A program made the translations under genes and the position numbers. DNA of 64,000 nucleotides from Halopseudomonas oceani. Lineage in GTDB: Bacteria > Pseudomonadota > Gammaproteobacteria > Pseudomonadales > Pseudomonadaceae. The notes under the pieces are model-generated. The model did not search any database. It saw only the letters and a list, made by a program, of their open reading frames with translations, and was not told the origin of the DNA. This document shows positions 9,365 through 19,512 of this stretch, piece by piece; the stretch's first letter is position 1; every line of letters begins with the position of its first letter. The stretch is taken from contig NZ_PPSK01000009.1 in NCBI RefSeq assembly GCF_002903165.1, forward strand, positions 89,290 through 153,289, read 5' to 3'.

Positions 9365-9398
9365 AAAAAGCCTCTGCCCGTAAGGGCAGAGGCTTTTT
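9365..9398. terminator. Bidirectional terminator between htpG and the aldehyde dehydrogenase gene
   Basis: A 15-bp perfect stem (AAAAAGCCTCTGCCC paired with its complement) encloses a GTAA tetraloop. It has a T-run on one side and an A-run on the other, so it works for both convergent genes. Confidence 0.93.
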
Positions 9399-9416
9399 GC
9401 TATCGGTACCGCAGGA

Positions 9417-10847
9417 TCAGGCCTGGTTGTAACCGAAGATCGACTTGACCTCGAGGAAGTCTTCGAAGCCATAGTGACCCCATTCGCGGCCGACACCGGA
9501 TTCCTTGTAACCGCCAAAGGGCGCACGCGGATCCAGTTGAGCGCCGTTCAGGTGCACCATGCCCGTGCGAATACGGCGGGCAACCTTGCGAGCGCGGTCC
9601 AGATCACTGGAGGAAACATAGCCGGACAGGCCGTAACGGGTGTCGTTGGCGATGCGTACCGCGTCGTCCTCGTCTTCATAACCAATGATCGACAGCACCG
9701 GGCCGAAGATTTCCTCGCGGGCGATGGTCATCTCGTTGGTGACGTGACTGAAGATAGTCGGCTTGACGTAATAGCCTTTGTCCAGACCTTCCGGGCGGCC
9801 AGGACCACCTGCGACTACCTTGGCACCTTCTTCGATACCAGCGGTGATCAGGTCCTGAATCTTGGTCCATTGGGCCTTGGAAACGACCGGGCCAATAACG
9901 GTGTCGGCTGCATTTGGATCGCCTGCCTTGACTTTGGCAACAGCGGCCTGGGCAATCGCCGCGACTTCGTCCATACGGCTGTTAGGAACCAGCATGCGGG
10001 TCGGTGCGTTGCAGGACTGGCCACTGTTGTTCATGCAGGACATGACGCCGTGGGCAACCATCTTCTCGAAGTTGACGTCGTCGAGTAGGATGTTGGCCGA
10101 CTTGCCGCCCAGTTCCAGTGCAACACGTTTGATGGTTTGCGCGCCGTTGGTCATCACCTGACGACCAGCAGCGGTAGAGCCGGTGAACGACATCATATCG
10201 ATGTCCGGGTGACCAGACATGGCAGCACCCACAGTCGGGCCATCGCCATTGACCAGGTTGAACACGCCGGCTGGTACGCCTGCTTCTTCCAGAATCTCGG
10301 CGAGAATCAGTGCCGACAGCGGTGCGACTTCAGAGGGTTTGAGCACCATGGTGCAGCCAGTTGCCAGCGCCGGTGCGATTTTGCACGTGAGCTGGTTCAT
10401 GGGCCAGTTCCACGGAGTGATCAGGCCGCATACGCCAATCGGTTCCTTGGTTACCAGAGTGGTACCGATGGTTTCTTCAAATTCGAACTCCTTCAGTGCG
10501 CCAAGAGCGGTAACGAAGTGTCCCAGTCCGGACGGCGCCTGTGCAGCTTTCGCCAGTTTTGCCGGGGCACCCATTTCCTGGGAGATGGCAACGGCAACGT
10601 CGCCCATGCGCTTTTTGAACACCTCGATGATGCGCTCCAGCAGAGCAATGCGTTCTTCGCGGGTCGTGTTGGAGTAGCTGTCGAAGGCGGCTTTGGCGGC
10701 GGCTACCGCGAGATCAACGTCTTCCTTGTTGCCAAGCGCGATGGTGGCAACGGCTTCTTCGGTGGCCGGGTTGATGACATCCAGGGTTTGGGTGCCCTTG
10801 GGCGATACCCATTGACCGTTGATGTAGAACTGCTGGTGATGGCTCAT
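9417..10847 (-). CDS. NAD(P)-dependent aldehyde dehydrogenase family protein
   Basis: This 476-residue protein belongs to the ALDH superfamily. The Rossmann motif is FTGSTAAGRQV, the catalytic glutamate is in LELGGKSANI and the nucleophilic cysteine is in NSGQSCNAPTRM. PWNWPMNQ is the substrate-channel signature. It oxidises an aldehyde to the acid in the cytoplasm. The substrate cannot be fixed from sequence; related proteins are annotated as general or 3-succinoylsemialdehyde-type dehydrogenases. The upstream region is shared with iscR (divergent, 334 bases) and holds a short 7-bp tandem repeat. Confidence 0.9.
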   Translation of the reverse strand: MSHHQQFYINGQWVSPKGTQTLDVINPATEEAVATIALGNKEDVDLAVAAAKAAFDSYSNTTREERIALLERIIEVFKKRMGDVAVAISQEMGAPAKLAKAAQAPSGLGHFVTALGALKEFEFEETIGTTLVTKEPIGVCGLITPWNWPMNQLTCKIAPALATGCTMVLKPSEVAPLSALILAEILEEAGVPAGVFNLVNGDGPTVGAAMSGHPDIDMMSFTGSTAAGRQVMTNGAQTIKRVALELGGKSANILLDDVNFEKMVAHGVMSCMNNSGQSCNAPTRMLVPNSRMDEVAAIAQAAVAKVKAGDPNAADTVIGPVVSKAQWTKIQDLITAGIEEGAKVVAGGPGRPEGLDKGYYVKPTIFSHVTNEMTIAREEIFGPVLSIIGYEDEDDAVRIANDTRYGLSGYVSSSDLDRARKVARRIRTGMVHLNGAQLDPRAPFGGYKESGVGREWGHYGFEDFLEVKSIFGYNQA

Positions 10848-10933
10848 TCTGCATGGCTCCTTGTTATAGGTGTGTCGAGGGAGGCTGATCGAGTCCAGCG
10901 TTTCTCCGGCAGTGTGCCGAAGCTGTGACGTCG

Positions 10934-10954
10934 GCTGAGCGCTGAGCGCTGAGC
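10934..10954. repeat. Three tandem copies of GCTGAGC
   Basis: The heptamer GCTGAGC occurs three times in direct succession in the divergent promoter region between the aldehyde dehydrogenase gene and iscR. No known operator is recognised; it may be a slippage product. Confidence 0.7.
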
Positions 10955-11116
10955 GCAGCGCGCAGAACTGAGTCGAGCCTCCCTGAGGCGATCAACGATA
11001 GCATTGTCGCTGGTGGCGCTTCAGCTGATTTCTTGTGAAGCAGTGTAATTGACGTTTTGGTGTTGCCTTTCGATACCGTGCGCATCGCTCTATAATACGG
11101 CGGCCGGCCAGGGGTA

Positions 11117-11149
11117 ATACTTGACTGAAATGCTTGGATATTGCATAGT
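11117..11149 (+). promoter_or_regulatory. Promoter of the iscR-suf operon overlapped by an IscR type-1 operator
   Basis: The 25 bases 11117-11141 fit the E. coli IscR type-1 consensus ATASYYGACTRWWWYAGTCRRSTAT well. The first half (ATACTTGACTGAAAT) is perfect; the second half has about four mismatches but keeps the terminal TAT. The operator contains a -35 box TTGACT (11121-11126), with a -10-like CATAGT 17 bases on (11144-11149). This layout predicts repression by [2Fe-2S]-IscR of its own operon. A separate TATAAT stands at 11091-11096 without a clear -35. Confidence 0.75.
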
Positions 11150-11181
11150 GCAGCGGTGAATTTATCCGCTCGAGAGCGTCT

Positions 11182-11664
11182 ATGCGATTGACCACCAAGG
11201 GTCGTTACGCCGTTACAGCTATGCTGGATCTGGCGTTGCACGAGGACCAGGGCCCCATCACGCTGGCTGACATTTCCATGCGTCAGGGCGTATCCATTTC
11301 CTATCTTGAACAGCTGTTTGCCAAGCTGCGTCGCGGCAAGCTGGTCGAGAGTGTTCGCGGCCCCGGCGGCGGCTACAAGCTGGCAGGCGGGGCGGCGGCA
11401 ATCAGTGTTGCGCAGATCGTCGAGGCAGTGAACGACTCGATGGATGCGACGCGCTGTCTGGGTAAGGGCGACTGCCAGGACGGCGCTGTCTGCCTGACCC
11501 ACCATCTTTGGTCTGACCTGAGCGCCAGGCTGCGCCAGTTTCTCGATGAGATCAGTCTGGCCGATCTGGTTTCGCGCGAAGATATTCAGCGCGTCAGCTC
11601 GCGGCAGGATCATTGCGCTACCAACGTGCGTAGCAGCATCAGCGCGCTCGAGCGAATTATCTAA
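11182..11664 (+). CDS. iscR: Rrf2-family iron-sulfur cluster regulator IscR
   Basis: This 160-residue protein has a winged helix ([20 protein letters not shown], then the recognition region [17 protein letters not shown]) and the cluster ligands Cys92, Cys98, Cys104 and His107. These fall at exactly the residue numbers of E. coli IscR. With a [2Fe-2S] cluster it represses type-1 sites; the apo form acts at type-2 sites. Here it leads a suf operon instead of the usual isc operon. A type-1-like operator covers its promoter, so the whole operon should be derepressed under iron limitation or oxidative stress. Confidence 0.95.
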   Translation: MRLTTKGRYAVTAMLDLALHEDQGPITLADISMRQGVSISYLEQLFAKLRRGKLVESVRGPGGGYKLAGGAAAISVAQIVEAVNDSMDATRCLGKGDCQDGAVCLTHHLWSDLSARLRQFLDEISLADLVSREDIQRVSSRQDHCATNVRSSISALERII

Positions 11665-11771
11665 AGAGTCGTAGAACTCTCCACGCATGCAGCGCCACCG
11701 GGTGGACGCGTGCCTGAATCAAGAAGTGGCAGTCGCGCTATCAGCGTCGGCTGTAATATTGAGGTGATACC

Positions 11772-13208
<1,437 letters not shown>

Positions 13209-13260
13209 TTGCCTGTTGGTGCAGCTCAAAACGGTTAAAGTAATTTATCAGGCATAAATG

Positions 13261-14010
13261 ATGCTAAATATCAAAGACTTGTACGCGAAAGTTGAAGAGA
13301 AAGATATCCTCAAAGGCCTGTCCATCGAGGTCAAGCCAGGCGAAGTTCACGCCATCATGGGCCCCAATGGCTCAGGCAAAAGCACCATGGGTAACGTGCT
13401 TTCTGGTCGGCCCGGTTACGAAGCCACTGCCGGCAGCGTCACCTTCAAGGGGCACGACCTGCTGGAGATGGAAACCGAGGAGCGTGCACGTGAAGGTTTG
13501 TTCCTGGCGTTTCAGTACCCGGTTGAGATTCCCGGCGTCAGCAACATGGAATTCCTCAAGGCGGCGGTTGATGCCAAGCGCAAGCACCGGGGGCTGGATG
13601 AGATTTCCTCGGTCGACTTTCTCAAGCTGGCACGCGAGACCTGCAAGCGCGTCAACCTGGACGCCAGCTTCCTGAAGCGCGGCGTCAACGAAGGGTTCTC
13701 CGGCGGCGAGAAGAAGCGCAATGAGATCATGCAGATGATGCTGCTGGAACCGGATCTGTGCATTCTCGACGAGACTGACTCCGGTTTGGATATCGATGCC
13801 CTGCAAGTGGTTGCCGACGGCGTTAACGCGATGCGTGACGGCAAGCGCAGCTTCCTGGTGGTAACCCACTATCAGCGTCTGCTGGACTACATCGTGCCGG
13901 ATTACGTGCACGTCCTGGCTGGTGGCCGCATCGTCAAATCCGGCGACAAGAGTCTGGCTCTGGAGCTGGAAGCCAAGGGTTACGGCTGGCTTGAAAGCGA
14001 GGTGGTCTGA
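13261..14010 (+). CDS. sufC: Fe-S assembly ATPase SufC
   Basis: This 249-residue ABC-type ATPase has Walker A GPNGSGKST, signature FSGGEKKRNEI and Walker B LCILDETDSGLD, with no membrane domain. SufC drives conformational change of SufB-SufD during cluster assembly in the cytosol. Two adjacent ATG codons (13258 and 13261) could start it; the second gives the usual MLNIKDLYA N-terminus. The gene is four bases from sufD, consistent with one operon. Confidence 0.97.
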   Translation: MLNIKDLYAKVEEKDILKGLSIEVKPGEVHAIMGPNGSGKSTMGNVLSGRPGYEATAGSVTFKGHDLLEMETEERAREGLFLAFQYPVEIPGVSNMEFLKAAVDAKRKHRGLDEISSVDFLKLARETCKRVNLDASFLKRGVNEGFSGGEKKRNEIMQMMLLEPDLCILDETDSGLDIDALQVVADGVNAMRDGKRSFLVVTHYQRLLDYIVPDYVHVLAGGRIVKSGDKSLALELEAKGYGWLESEVV

Positions 14011-14014
14011 TCCG

Positions 14015-15322
14015 ATGAGTGATTTTCAACAGACGGCCTTGCAGCTCGCTGCACAGCAACAGTCTCCCGAGTGGTTGGCTGACCTGCGCAAGCAGGGCGC
14101 CAGCACCTGGGCCGAGGCCAGCTGGCCGGGCCGCAAGACCGAAAACTGGAAGTACCTGTCGCTGGCTCCGCTGCAGCAATACTCGCAGCTCGATTGGGGT
14201 TCTACCTCGGACGCGCAGGCGCTGGCTGATGTCGAACAGCTTGAGCTGGATGCGACCCGTCTGGTGTTTATCAACGGCCGATTCAGTGCCGAGCATTCAA
14301 GCAGCTTGCCGACGGGGATTGTCCGTTTTGGTGAGGCTGACAGCGCCCAGCAGGCGTTGATTCGGCAGCACTTGGGGCAGGTAGTCGACAGTGATCGGCA
14401 CCTGTTCGCAGCGCTCAGCAATGCCTGGGCTGCTGACGGTGTGCTGGTGCATGTCGGGCGTAATCAGCGCCTGGAAAAACCGCTGTACGTTGTCAATATC
14501 AGTACGCCACAGCGTACACCGGTCGCTGCCAGTCAGCGCCTGCTGCTGGTGCTGGAAGACAACGCCGAGGCTGAACTGATCGAGCATTACGCATCAGATG
14601 TGCATGCGCAAAACGGCTTTGTAAACAGCCTGACTGAAGTGGTTGTGGGCAACAATGCGCAAGTGCAGCACTATCGTATCAACCTGGAGCAGGAAGACCT
14701 GCTGCATGTTGGTGGTGTGCATGTGAACCTGCAGCGTGATGCCCGTTTCCACGGCTTTACGCTGGCTCAGGGCAGTCGCCTAAAGCGCATCGACTATCAG
14801 GTCAACATGCTGGGCGAAGGTGCGCACCTAGATCTGAACGGCATCTACCTGCCGCGTAACCGCCAAGTCATCGACTATCACACCAATGTTGAGCATTGCG
14901 TGCCACATTGCACCAGCAACGAGGTGTTTCGCGGCATCATCGGTGACTCGGCGAAGGCCGTATTCAATGGCCGCATTCACATTCATCCGCAGGCGCAGAA
15001 GACGCTCGCTGAACTCAGCAACAAAAACTTGCTGACTTCGCGCTCCGCCGAGATCAATACCAAGCCCGAATTGGAAATCTACGCAGACGACGTGCGCTGT
15101 GCCCACGGTGCAACCATCAGCCAGCTGGATGAGACGTCGCTGTATTACCTGCAGAGTCGCGGTGTATCCAAGGCCGATGCGATCACTATGCTGAGCTTTG
15201 GCTTTATCAACGAACTGCTGAGTCAGGTACCGGAACAGGCTGTGCAGGATTACCTGCGTCCTCGCCTGGTCTCGCTGTTCGGTCAACCCAGCGAGATGGT
15301 AGGGCAGCTTGGCTATGAATGA
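14015..15322 (+). CDS. sufD: Fe-S cluster assembly protein SufD
   Basis: This 435-residue paralogue of SufB completes the SufBC2D complex. It shows the NWKYLSLAPLQQY segment near the N-terminus and the C-terminal HGATISQLDETSLYYLQSRG block with GVSKADAITMLSFGF, both hallmarks of SufD. ATG 14015 fits the family; the frame is open upstream, but that part overlaps sufC. Its last eight bases overlap the start of sufS. Confidence 0.96.
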   Translation: MSDFQQTALQLAAQQQSPEWLADLRKQGASTWAEASWPGRKTENWKYLSLAPLQQYSQLDWGSTSDAQALADVEQLELDATRLVFINGRFSAEHSSSLPTGIVRFGEADSAQQALIRQHLGQVVDSDRHLFAALSNAWAADGVLVHVGRNQRLEKPLYVVNISTPQRTPVAASQRLLLVLEDNAEAELIEHYASDVHAQNGFVNSLTEVVVGNNAQVQHYRINLEQEDLLHVGGVHVNLQRDARFHGFTLAQGSRLKRIDYQVNMLGEGAHLDLNGIYLPRNRQVIDYHTNVEHCVPHCTSNEVFRGIIGDSAKAVFNGRIHIHPQAQKTLAELSNKNLLTSRSAEINTKPELEIYADDVRCAHGATISQLDETSLYYLQSRGVSKADAITMLSFGFINELLSQVPEQAVQDYLRPRLVSLFGQPSEMVGQLGYE

Positions 15323-16556
15323 TCTCACGAAGCGGCTACCGTTTGACGCCGAGCGTGTGCGTGCCGATTTCCCGATTCTGAATCAGGAGGTCAACGGCCA
15401 CCCGCTGGTGTATCTTGATAACGCCGCGACTACCCAGAAACCGCGCGCGGTCATTCAGGCCCTGGTTGACTATTACGAGCAGGACAACAGCAACGTCCAC
15501 CGTGGTGCGCACGCGCTGGCGGACCGGGCGACGCAGAAGTTTGAGGCTGCGCGAGTCAAGGTCGCCGAGTTTATCAACGCGCCTGAAGCGCGCCAGGTGA
15601 TCTGGACTCGCGGCACCACCGAGAGTATCAATCTCGTGGCCGCCAGTTGGGGGCGAGCCAACCTCCAGGCGGGAGATCGGGTGCTGGTCTCGGCGATGGA
15701 ACACCATTCCAACATCGTACCGTGGCAACTGGTGGCGGCGGAGAAGGGGGCCAGCGTTGAACCTATTCCAGTGGACGCCAACGGCACGTTGGACCTGGCG
15801 GCGCTGGAAACAATGCTCGATGAGCGTGTCAGGATGGTTGCCTGTGGCCACGTTTCCAATGCCTTGGGCACCGTCAATCCGGTTGCCGATGTGGTGCGTC
15901 TGGCCCACGCGGTGGGCGCGCTGGTCTTGATTGATGGTGCGCAGGCCGTCAGTCACTGGCCAGTGGATGTTCAGGCGCTGGATTGTGACTTCTACGCTTT
16001 CTCTGCACATAAGCTGTTTGGTCCGACCGGCCTCGGCGTGCTGTACGGCAAGCGTGATCTACTGGAGGCCATGCCGCCCTATCAGGGTGGTGGCGAGATG
16101 ATCGAGACCGTGAGTTTCGCCGGCACATCCTTCAACCAGCTGCCCTACAAGTTTGAGGCGGGTACTCCGGATATTGCGGGGGTGATCGCCTTTGGTGCCG
16201 CCATCGACTATCTGAACCAGCTGGATCGCGCCGGGGCTGCAGCCCATGAACAGGCTCTGCTGGACTATGCCGAAGAGCGCGCACGGGCAACCCCCGGTGT
16301 TCGCCTGGTTGGCACTTCTGCACACAAGACCAGCGTGATGAGCTTCCTGCTGGAAGGCGCGCACCCTAATGATGTCGGTATGCTGCTGGATCAGCAGGGC
16401 GTGGCGGTTCGCACCGGTAACCACTGCGCGCAGCCAATCATGGAGCAGCTCGGTATTCCGGGCACGGTGCGGGCCAGTTTGGCTTTCTATAACACCCGTG
16501 CAGATATAGACAGGCTGTTTGAAGCGCTGGAAAAAGTACGGCAGTTTCTGATTTAA
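15315..16556 (+). CDS. sufS: Cysteine desulfurase SufS (group II)
   Basis: This 413-residue PLP enzyme has the cofactor lysine in FSAHKLFGPTG and the catalytic cysteine near residue 371 in the group II context VRTGNHCAQPIM. It removes sulfur from cysteine as a persulfide and passes it to SufE. The start at ATG 15315 (MNDLTKRLPFDAERV) overlaps the sufD stop, indicating coupled translation. A TTG six bases earlier is also in frame but less likely. Confidence 0.96.
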   Translation: MNDLTKRLPFDAERVRADFPILNQEVNGHPLVYLDNAATTQKPRAVIQALVDYYEQDNSNVHRGAHALADRATQKFEAARVKVAEFINAPEARQVIWTRGTTESINLVAASWGRANLQAGDRVLVSAMEHHSNIVPWQLVAAEKGASVEPIPVDANGTLDLAALETMLDERVRMVACGHVSNALGTVNPVADVVRLAHAVGALVLIDGAQAVSHWPVDVQALDCDFYAFSAHKLFGPTGLGVLYGKRDLLEAMPPYQGGGEMIETVSFAGTSFNQLPYKFEAGTPDIAGVIAFGAAIDYLNQLDRAGAAAHEQALLDYAEERARATPGVRLVGTSAHKTSVMSFLLEGAHPNDVGMLLDQQGVAVRTGNHCAQPIMEQLGIPGTVRASLAFYNTRADIDRLFEALEKVRQFLI

Positions 16557-16568
16557 GGAGTACTGCAG

Positions 16569-16925
16569 ATGAGCGTTGAATCCTTTGATCCCAAACAGCA
16601 GGCGGTTACGGTTACTCCGGCTGCATTGGCACATTTCCGTCGTCAGCTGAGTGGTCAGCAGGGCAAGGCTGTCCGTCTTAGCGTGAAAAAGAGCGGTTGT
16701 ACCGGCTTCATGTACGCCATTGATCTGGTGGAGCAGGCGAGCGATAGCGACCTGCACTACCAGCTTGACGATCAGGTCGAGTTGCTGGTGGACGGCAACA
16801 GCCTGCAGGTACTCTCCGGTACCGAGATTGACCTGGTCCGCGAGGGCATCAACCAGCAGATCAAGTTCATCAATCCTAACGTCAAGGACGAATGCGGCTG
16901 CGGCGAGAGCTTCAGCGTCAACTGA
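16569..16925 (+). CDS. sufA: A-type Fe-S carrier protein SufA
   Basis: This 118-residue HesB/IscA-family protein has the three conserved ligand cysteines: Cys44 in KSGCTGF, and Cys109 and Cys111 in CGCGESF. A-type carriers receive clusters from the scaffold and deliver them to apoproteins. The position after sufS instead of before sufB differs from the E. coli sufABCDSE order. A GC-rich hairpin follows in the gap to sufT. Confidence 0.92.
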   Translation: MSVESFDPKQQAVTVTPAALAHFRRQLSGQQGKAVRLSVKKSGCTGFMYAIDLVEQASDSDLHYQLDDQVELLVDGNSLQVLSGTEIDLVREGINQQIKFINPNVKDECGCGESFSVN

Positions 16926-16940
16926 TCATCTGTCCTGTTC

Positions 16941-16966
16941 ACGGCTCGCCTGCGGGGGCGGGCCGT
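16941..16966 (+). terminator. Intercistronic hairpin between sufA and sufT
   Basis: ACGGC-T-CGCC pairs with GGCG-G-GCCGT around a small loop and is followed by TTATCTTTT. It could act as a partial terminator or RNA-processing site that lowers expression of sufT-sufE relative to sufBCDSA. Confidence 0.45.
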
Positions 16967-16986
16967 TATCTTTTCGAGGAAACCCG

Positions 16987-17520
16987 ATGGAACGTCGCAT
17001 GGTGGTAGCCCGGGCCGATTGTCCGGCACGCCGAGTTCCCGATGGAACACCCCTGACCATCCCCAAAGATACCTTCGTGACTATCACCCAGGCGCTTGGC
17101 GGCAACTACACTGTGACCTACAACGGTCAGATGGTGCGTGTTGATGGCACCGATGCCGAGGCGCTTGGGCTGGAGCCCGAGCTGCTGTCCTTCCCGGAGC
17201 CAGTCGATGAACAGATTCGGGAGGAGCAAGTCTGGGCCGCCCTCAAGACTGTCTACGATCCGGAAATTCCGGTCGACCTGGTCAATCTGGGGCTGATTTA
17301 TGATGTCGCCGTCGACCAGTCTGCCCACAAGGTGACCATCCAGATGACGCTTACCGCGCCCGGCTGCGGGATGGGAACGGTACTGGTTGGCGACGTCGAG
17401 TATCGCGTCAAGCTGGTGCCTAACGTCGACGAGGTCAAGGTTGACCTGGTGTTCGATCCACCCTGGCAGCGGCATATGATGAGCGAAGAAGCGCAGCTCG
17501 AAACCGGCATGTTTTTCTGA
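16987..17520 (+). CDS. sufT: Fe-S assembly auxiliary protein SufT (DUF59/MIP18)
   Basis: This 177-residue protein has an N-terminal domain of about 70 residues of the kind fused in proteobacterial SufT, then a MIP18/DUF59 domain with DPEIPVDLVNLGLIYD and the reactive TAPGCGMG cysteine. SufT assists cluster maturation when demand is high. ATG 16987 follows a GAGGAAAC ribosome site. The frame stays open upstream inside sufA, but that part is not coding. It lies twelve bases ahead of sufE. Confidence 0.92.
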   Translation: MERRMVVARADCPARRVPDGTPLTIPKDTFVTITQALGGNYTVTYNGQMVRVDGTDAEALGLEPELLSFPEPVDEQIREEQVWAALKTVYDPEIPVDLVNLGLIYDVAVDQSAHKVTIQMTLTAPGCGMGTVLVGDVEYRVKLVPNVDEVKVDLVFDPPWQRHMMSEEAQLETGMFF

Positions 17521-17532
17521 GGACGGCAGCAC

Positions 17533-17949
17533 ATGAGTCGATTTGGTACGGAAATCACCAGTGAGGATATCGTTGATACCCTGTCGTTTTTCGACAGCTG
17601 GGAAGACCGCTACAAGTACATCATTGATCTGGGCAGGGAATTACCCGAGCTGGATCCGAGCCAGCGTACTGAAGAAAACCTGGTGCGTGGATGCCAAAGC
17701 CAGGTCTGGCTGGTCAGTCGCCGCGACGGTGACAGGCTGTATTTTGACGCTGACAGCGATGCCTTTATCGTCAAGGGGCTGCTTGCTGTTGTCCTTGCAG
17801 CGTATAACGGTAAGCGTGTCGAGGAGATTCGTGCCTTCGACGTTGAAGCCTACTTCACTCAACTGAACCTGCTCAAGCACCTCAGCGTGACCCGTGGCAA
17901 TGGCCTGCGGGCGATGGTTCAGCGTATCCAGGCTGCAGCTGCAGCCTGA
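17533..17949 (+). CDS. sufE: Sulfur transfer protein SufE
   Basis: This 138-residue SufE has its acceptor cysteine (Cys54) in VRGCQSQVWL. It takes the persulfide from SufS and stimulates the desulfurase. It is the last gene of the iscR-sufBCDSATE operon. No strong terminator with a T-run is visible just after it; a 15-bp perfect palindrome stands at 18003-18017. Confidence 0.95.
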   Translation: MSRFGTEITSEDIVDTLSFFDSWEDRYKYIIDLGRELPELDPSQRTEENLVRGCQSQVWLVSRRDGDRLYFDADSDAFIVKGLLAVVLAAYNGKRVEEIRAFDVEAYFTQLNLLKHLSVTRGNGLRAMVQRIQAAAAA

Positions 17950-18002
17950 GCGTTATGCCTGTCGCTTACGTGACGGTTGTGCTTGACTGAGACAACAGCT
18001 AT

Positions 18003-18017
18003 GGTCGCGTCGCGACC
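18003..18017. repeat. 15-bp perfect palindrome GGTCGCG-T-CGCGACC
   Basis: A perfect inverted repeat with a one-base centre lies in the 129-base gap between sufE and the diguanylate cyclase gene, about 60 bases before the cyclase start. The short centre argues against an RNA hairpin and for a protein-binding site. The regulator is not known. Confidence 0.55.
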
Positions 18018-18078
18018 TGTCCCGCAGGCTTGATGTCGTGCGGCAGACTATAAAAATAACAACATAAGAGTTTTCTGA

Positions 18079-19083
18079 ATGCGCACCTTCTGGTCCAGAC
18101 TGAGGGATGACTTTCAGTTGTCCATCATTACCCTGGTCGGTGTCCTCGCCGTTCTGGGCGTGACTCCCTATGCCGTCTACCGGTTGGGTGAACGCAATTG
18201 GCTGGTGGGGCTTACCGATACCTTTCTCGTCAGCAGCACGCTGATGGCGGTGCTCTACGCCTGGCGTACCGGCGATACCATTCGGCCCGGACAATTTCTT
18301 GCTGCCATTTACTCACTGGGCGCATTTCTGGTCAGCATCAAGCTGGGTACCAACGGCGTGTTCTGGATGTACGTCCTGATTCTGTTCAACTTCTTCGTGG
18401 TTCCGCCGCTGCAGAGCGTCATCGTTACTCAGGTGACGTTGGCCGCGGTGTGCCTGTTTGGCTGGCTGCATCCGGGGCAGGTGTTTGCGAGCGGCTATCA
18501 GATGGGCTCGTTTATCGTGACTTATGAACTGGCCAGTCTGTTTGCCTTTGTGTTCGCCTTTCGTGGCAGGGCGCAGCGCAAACAGCTTTCCCAGTTGGCG
18601 ACGGAAGACCCGCTTACCGGCATAGGGAACCGCCGGACCATGGATCGCGAGCTGGATATTGCACTGGCTGACAGCAAGCGCTATGACCTGAGTTTTGGCT
18701 TGCTGGTGATGGATCTGGACCACTTCAAGCAGATCAACGACCAGTTTGGCCATGCGGCCGGGGACGATGTGCTGGTTCGCTTTGTGCGCCTGGTCAGCGA
18801 TGCCTGTAGGGCCTCAGACCGCTTGTTTCGTCTCGGGGGTGAAGAGTTCGTCCTGCTGGTTCCGAAGGTTGACGATGCGGGGCTATCCGGGATCGCGAAG
18901 AAGATCCAGCAGTGCGTGCGTGAAGGATTGAAACGCCCCGATGGTAAGCCTGTCACGGTGTCTATCGGTGGTTGTTTGCTGGGTGCCCACGCGGAGCGCG
19001 AGCACTGGCTAAAGGAGGCGGATGAATGTCTCTATGCGGCAAAGGATGCCGGCCGTGACTGCGTGGTTATTGCGGGTCGCTGA
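18079..19083 (+). CDS. Membrane-bound diguanylate cyclase
   Basis: This 334-residue protein has about five or six hydrophobic segments in its first 165 residues and a C-terminal GGDEF domain. The active site reads GGEEF, preceded five residues upstream by the inhibitory-site motif RASD (RxxD). The metal-binding stretch is MDLDHFKQINDQFGH. The enzyme should therefore be active and feedback-inhibited by cyclic di-GMP. The membrane part resembles an integral-membrane sensor, but its ligand is unknown. It appears monocistronic. Confidence 0.93.
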   Translation: MRTFWSRLRDDFQLSIITLVGVLAVLGVTPYAVYRLGERNWLVGLTDTFLVSSTLMAVLYAWRTGDTIRPGQFLAAIYSLGAFLVSIKLGTNGVFWMYVLILFNFFVVPPLQSVIVTQVTLAAVCLFGWLHPGQVFASGYQMGSFIVTYELASLFAFVFAFRGRAQRKQLSQLATEDPLTGIGNRRTMDRELDIALADSKRYDLSFGLLVMDLDHFKQINDQFGHAAGDDVLVRFVRLVSDACRASDRLFRLGGEEFVLLVPKVDDAGLSGIAKKIQQCVREGLKRPDGKPVTVSIGGCLLGAHAEREHWLKEADECLYAAKDAGRDCVVIAGR

Positions 19084-19088
19084 TGTTC

Positions 19089-19105
19089 ATCAGCTTGCAG
19101 CTGAT
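19089..19105 (+). terminator. Weak hairpin after the diguanylate cyclase gene
   Basis: ATCAGCT/AGCTGAT with a TGC loop lies just past the stop. There is no T-run, so termination would be weak or Rho-assisted. Confidence 0.35.
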
Positions 19106-19155
19106 CGGCAGCCTCTCTACTATCGGCTGATATACGTGGTATGGAGGGTAACCCC

Positions 19156-19509
19156 ATGAAAGCAACCTTTACTGATCGCGAGTTCTGGAGAAAGCTGAGT
19201 TCTCATGCGCGGCTGGCAGGACGTGAAGTCGTCGAGAAGGCGCTGTGCCTCTATTATGCTGCGCGTCGCCCGGAGACACCTGCGTGGGCTAAAGCGGTCA
19301 TCGTCAGTGTCCTGGCGTACTTCATTGCTCCGCTGGATGCGATCCCGGACTTCACGCCGCTGCTCGGTTTCACCGATGATCTGGGCGTGTTTGCCAGTGC
19401 GCTGGCGATGGTTGCGATGTACATCGACAGCGATGTGCAGGCCGATGCCCGACGCCGTGCAGACAGCTGGTTCGGCCCGTTCATCGAAGAGGTTGATGAG
19501 GCGCGTTGA
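19156..19509 (+). CDS. DUF1232 (YkvA family) small membrane protein
   Basis: This 117-residue protein has the DUF1232 signature of a hydrophobic segment followed by YFIAPLDAIPDFTPLLGFTDD. ATG 19156 is chosen because GGAGGG lies eight bases upstream; an earlier in-frame ATG at 19141 overlaps that ribosome site. The function of the family is unknown. It ends three bases from the convergent DUF411 gene. Confidence 0.85.
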   Translation: MKATFTDREFWRKLSSHARLAGREVVEKALCLYYAARRPETPAWAKAVIVSVLAYFIAPLDAIPDFTPLLGFTDDLGVFASALAMVAMYIDSDVQADARRRADSWFGPFIEEVDEAR

Positions 19510-19512
19510 GCG

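Noticed and set aside
11049..11096. TTGACG (11049) with TATAAT (11091) as one promoter
   Set aside because: The spacing of 36 bases is far too long for sigma-70; the TTGACT promoter under the IscR-type site fits better.
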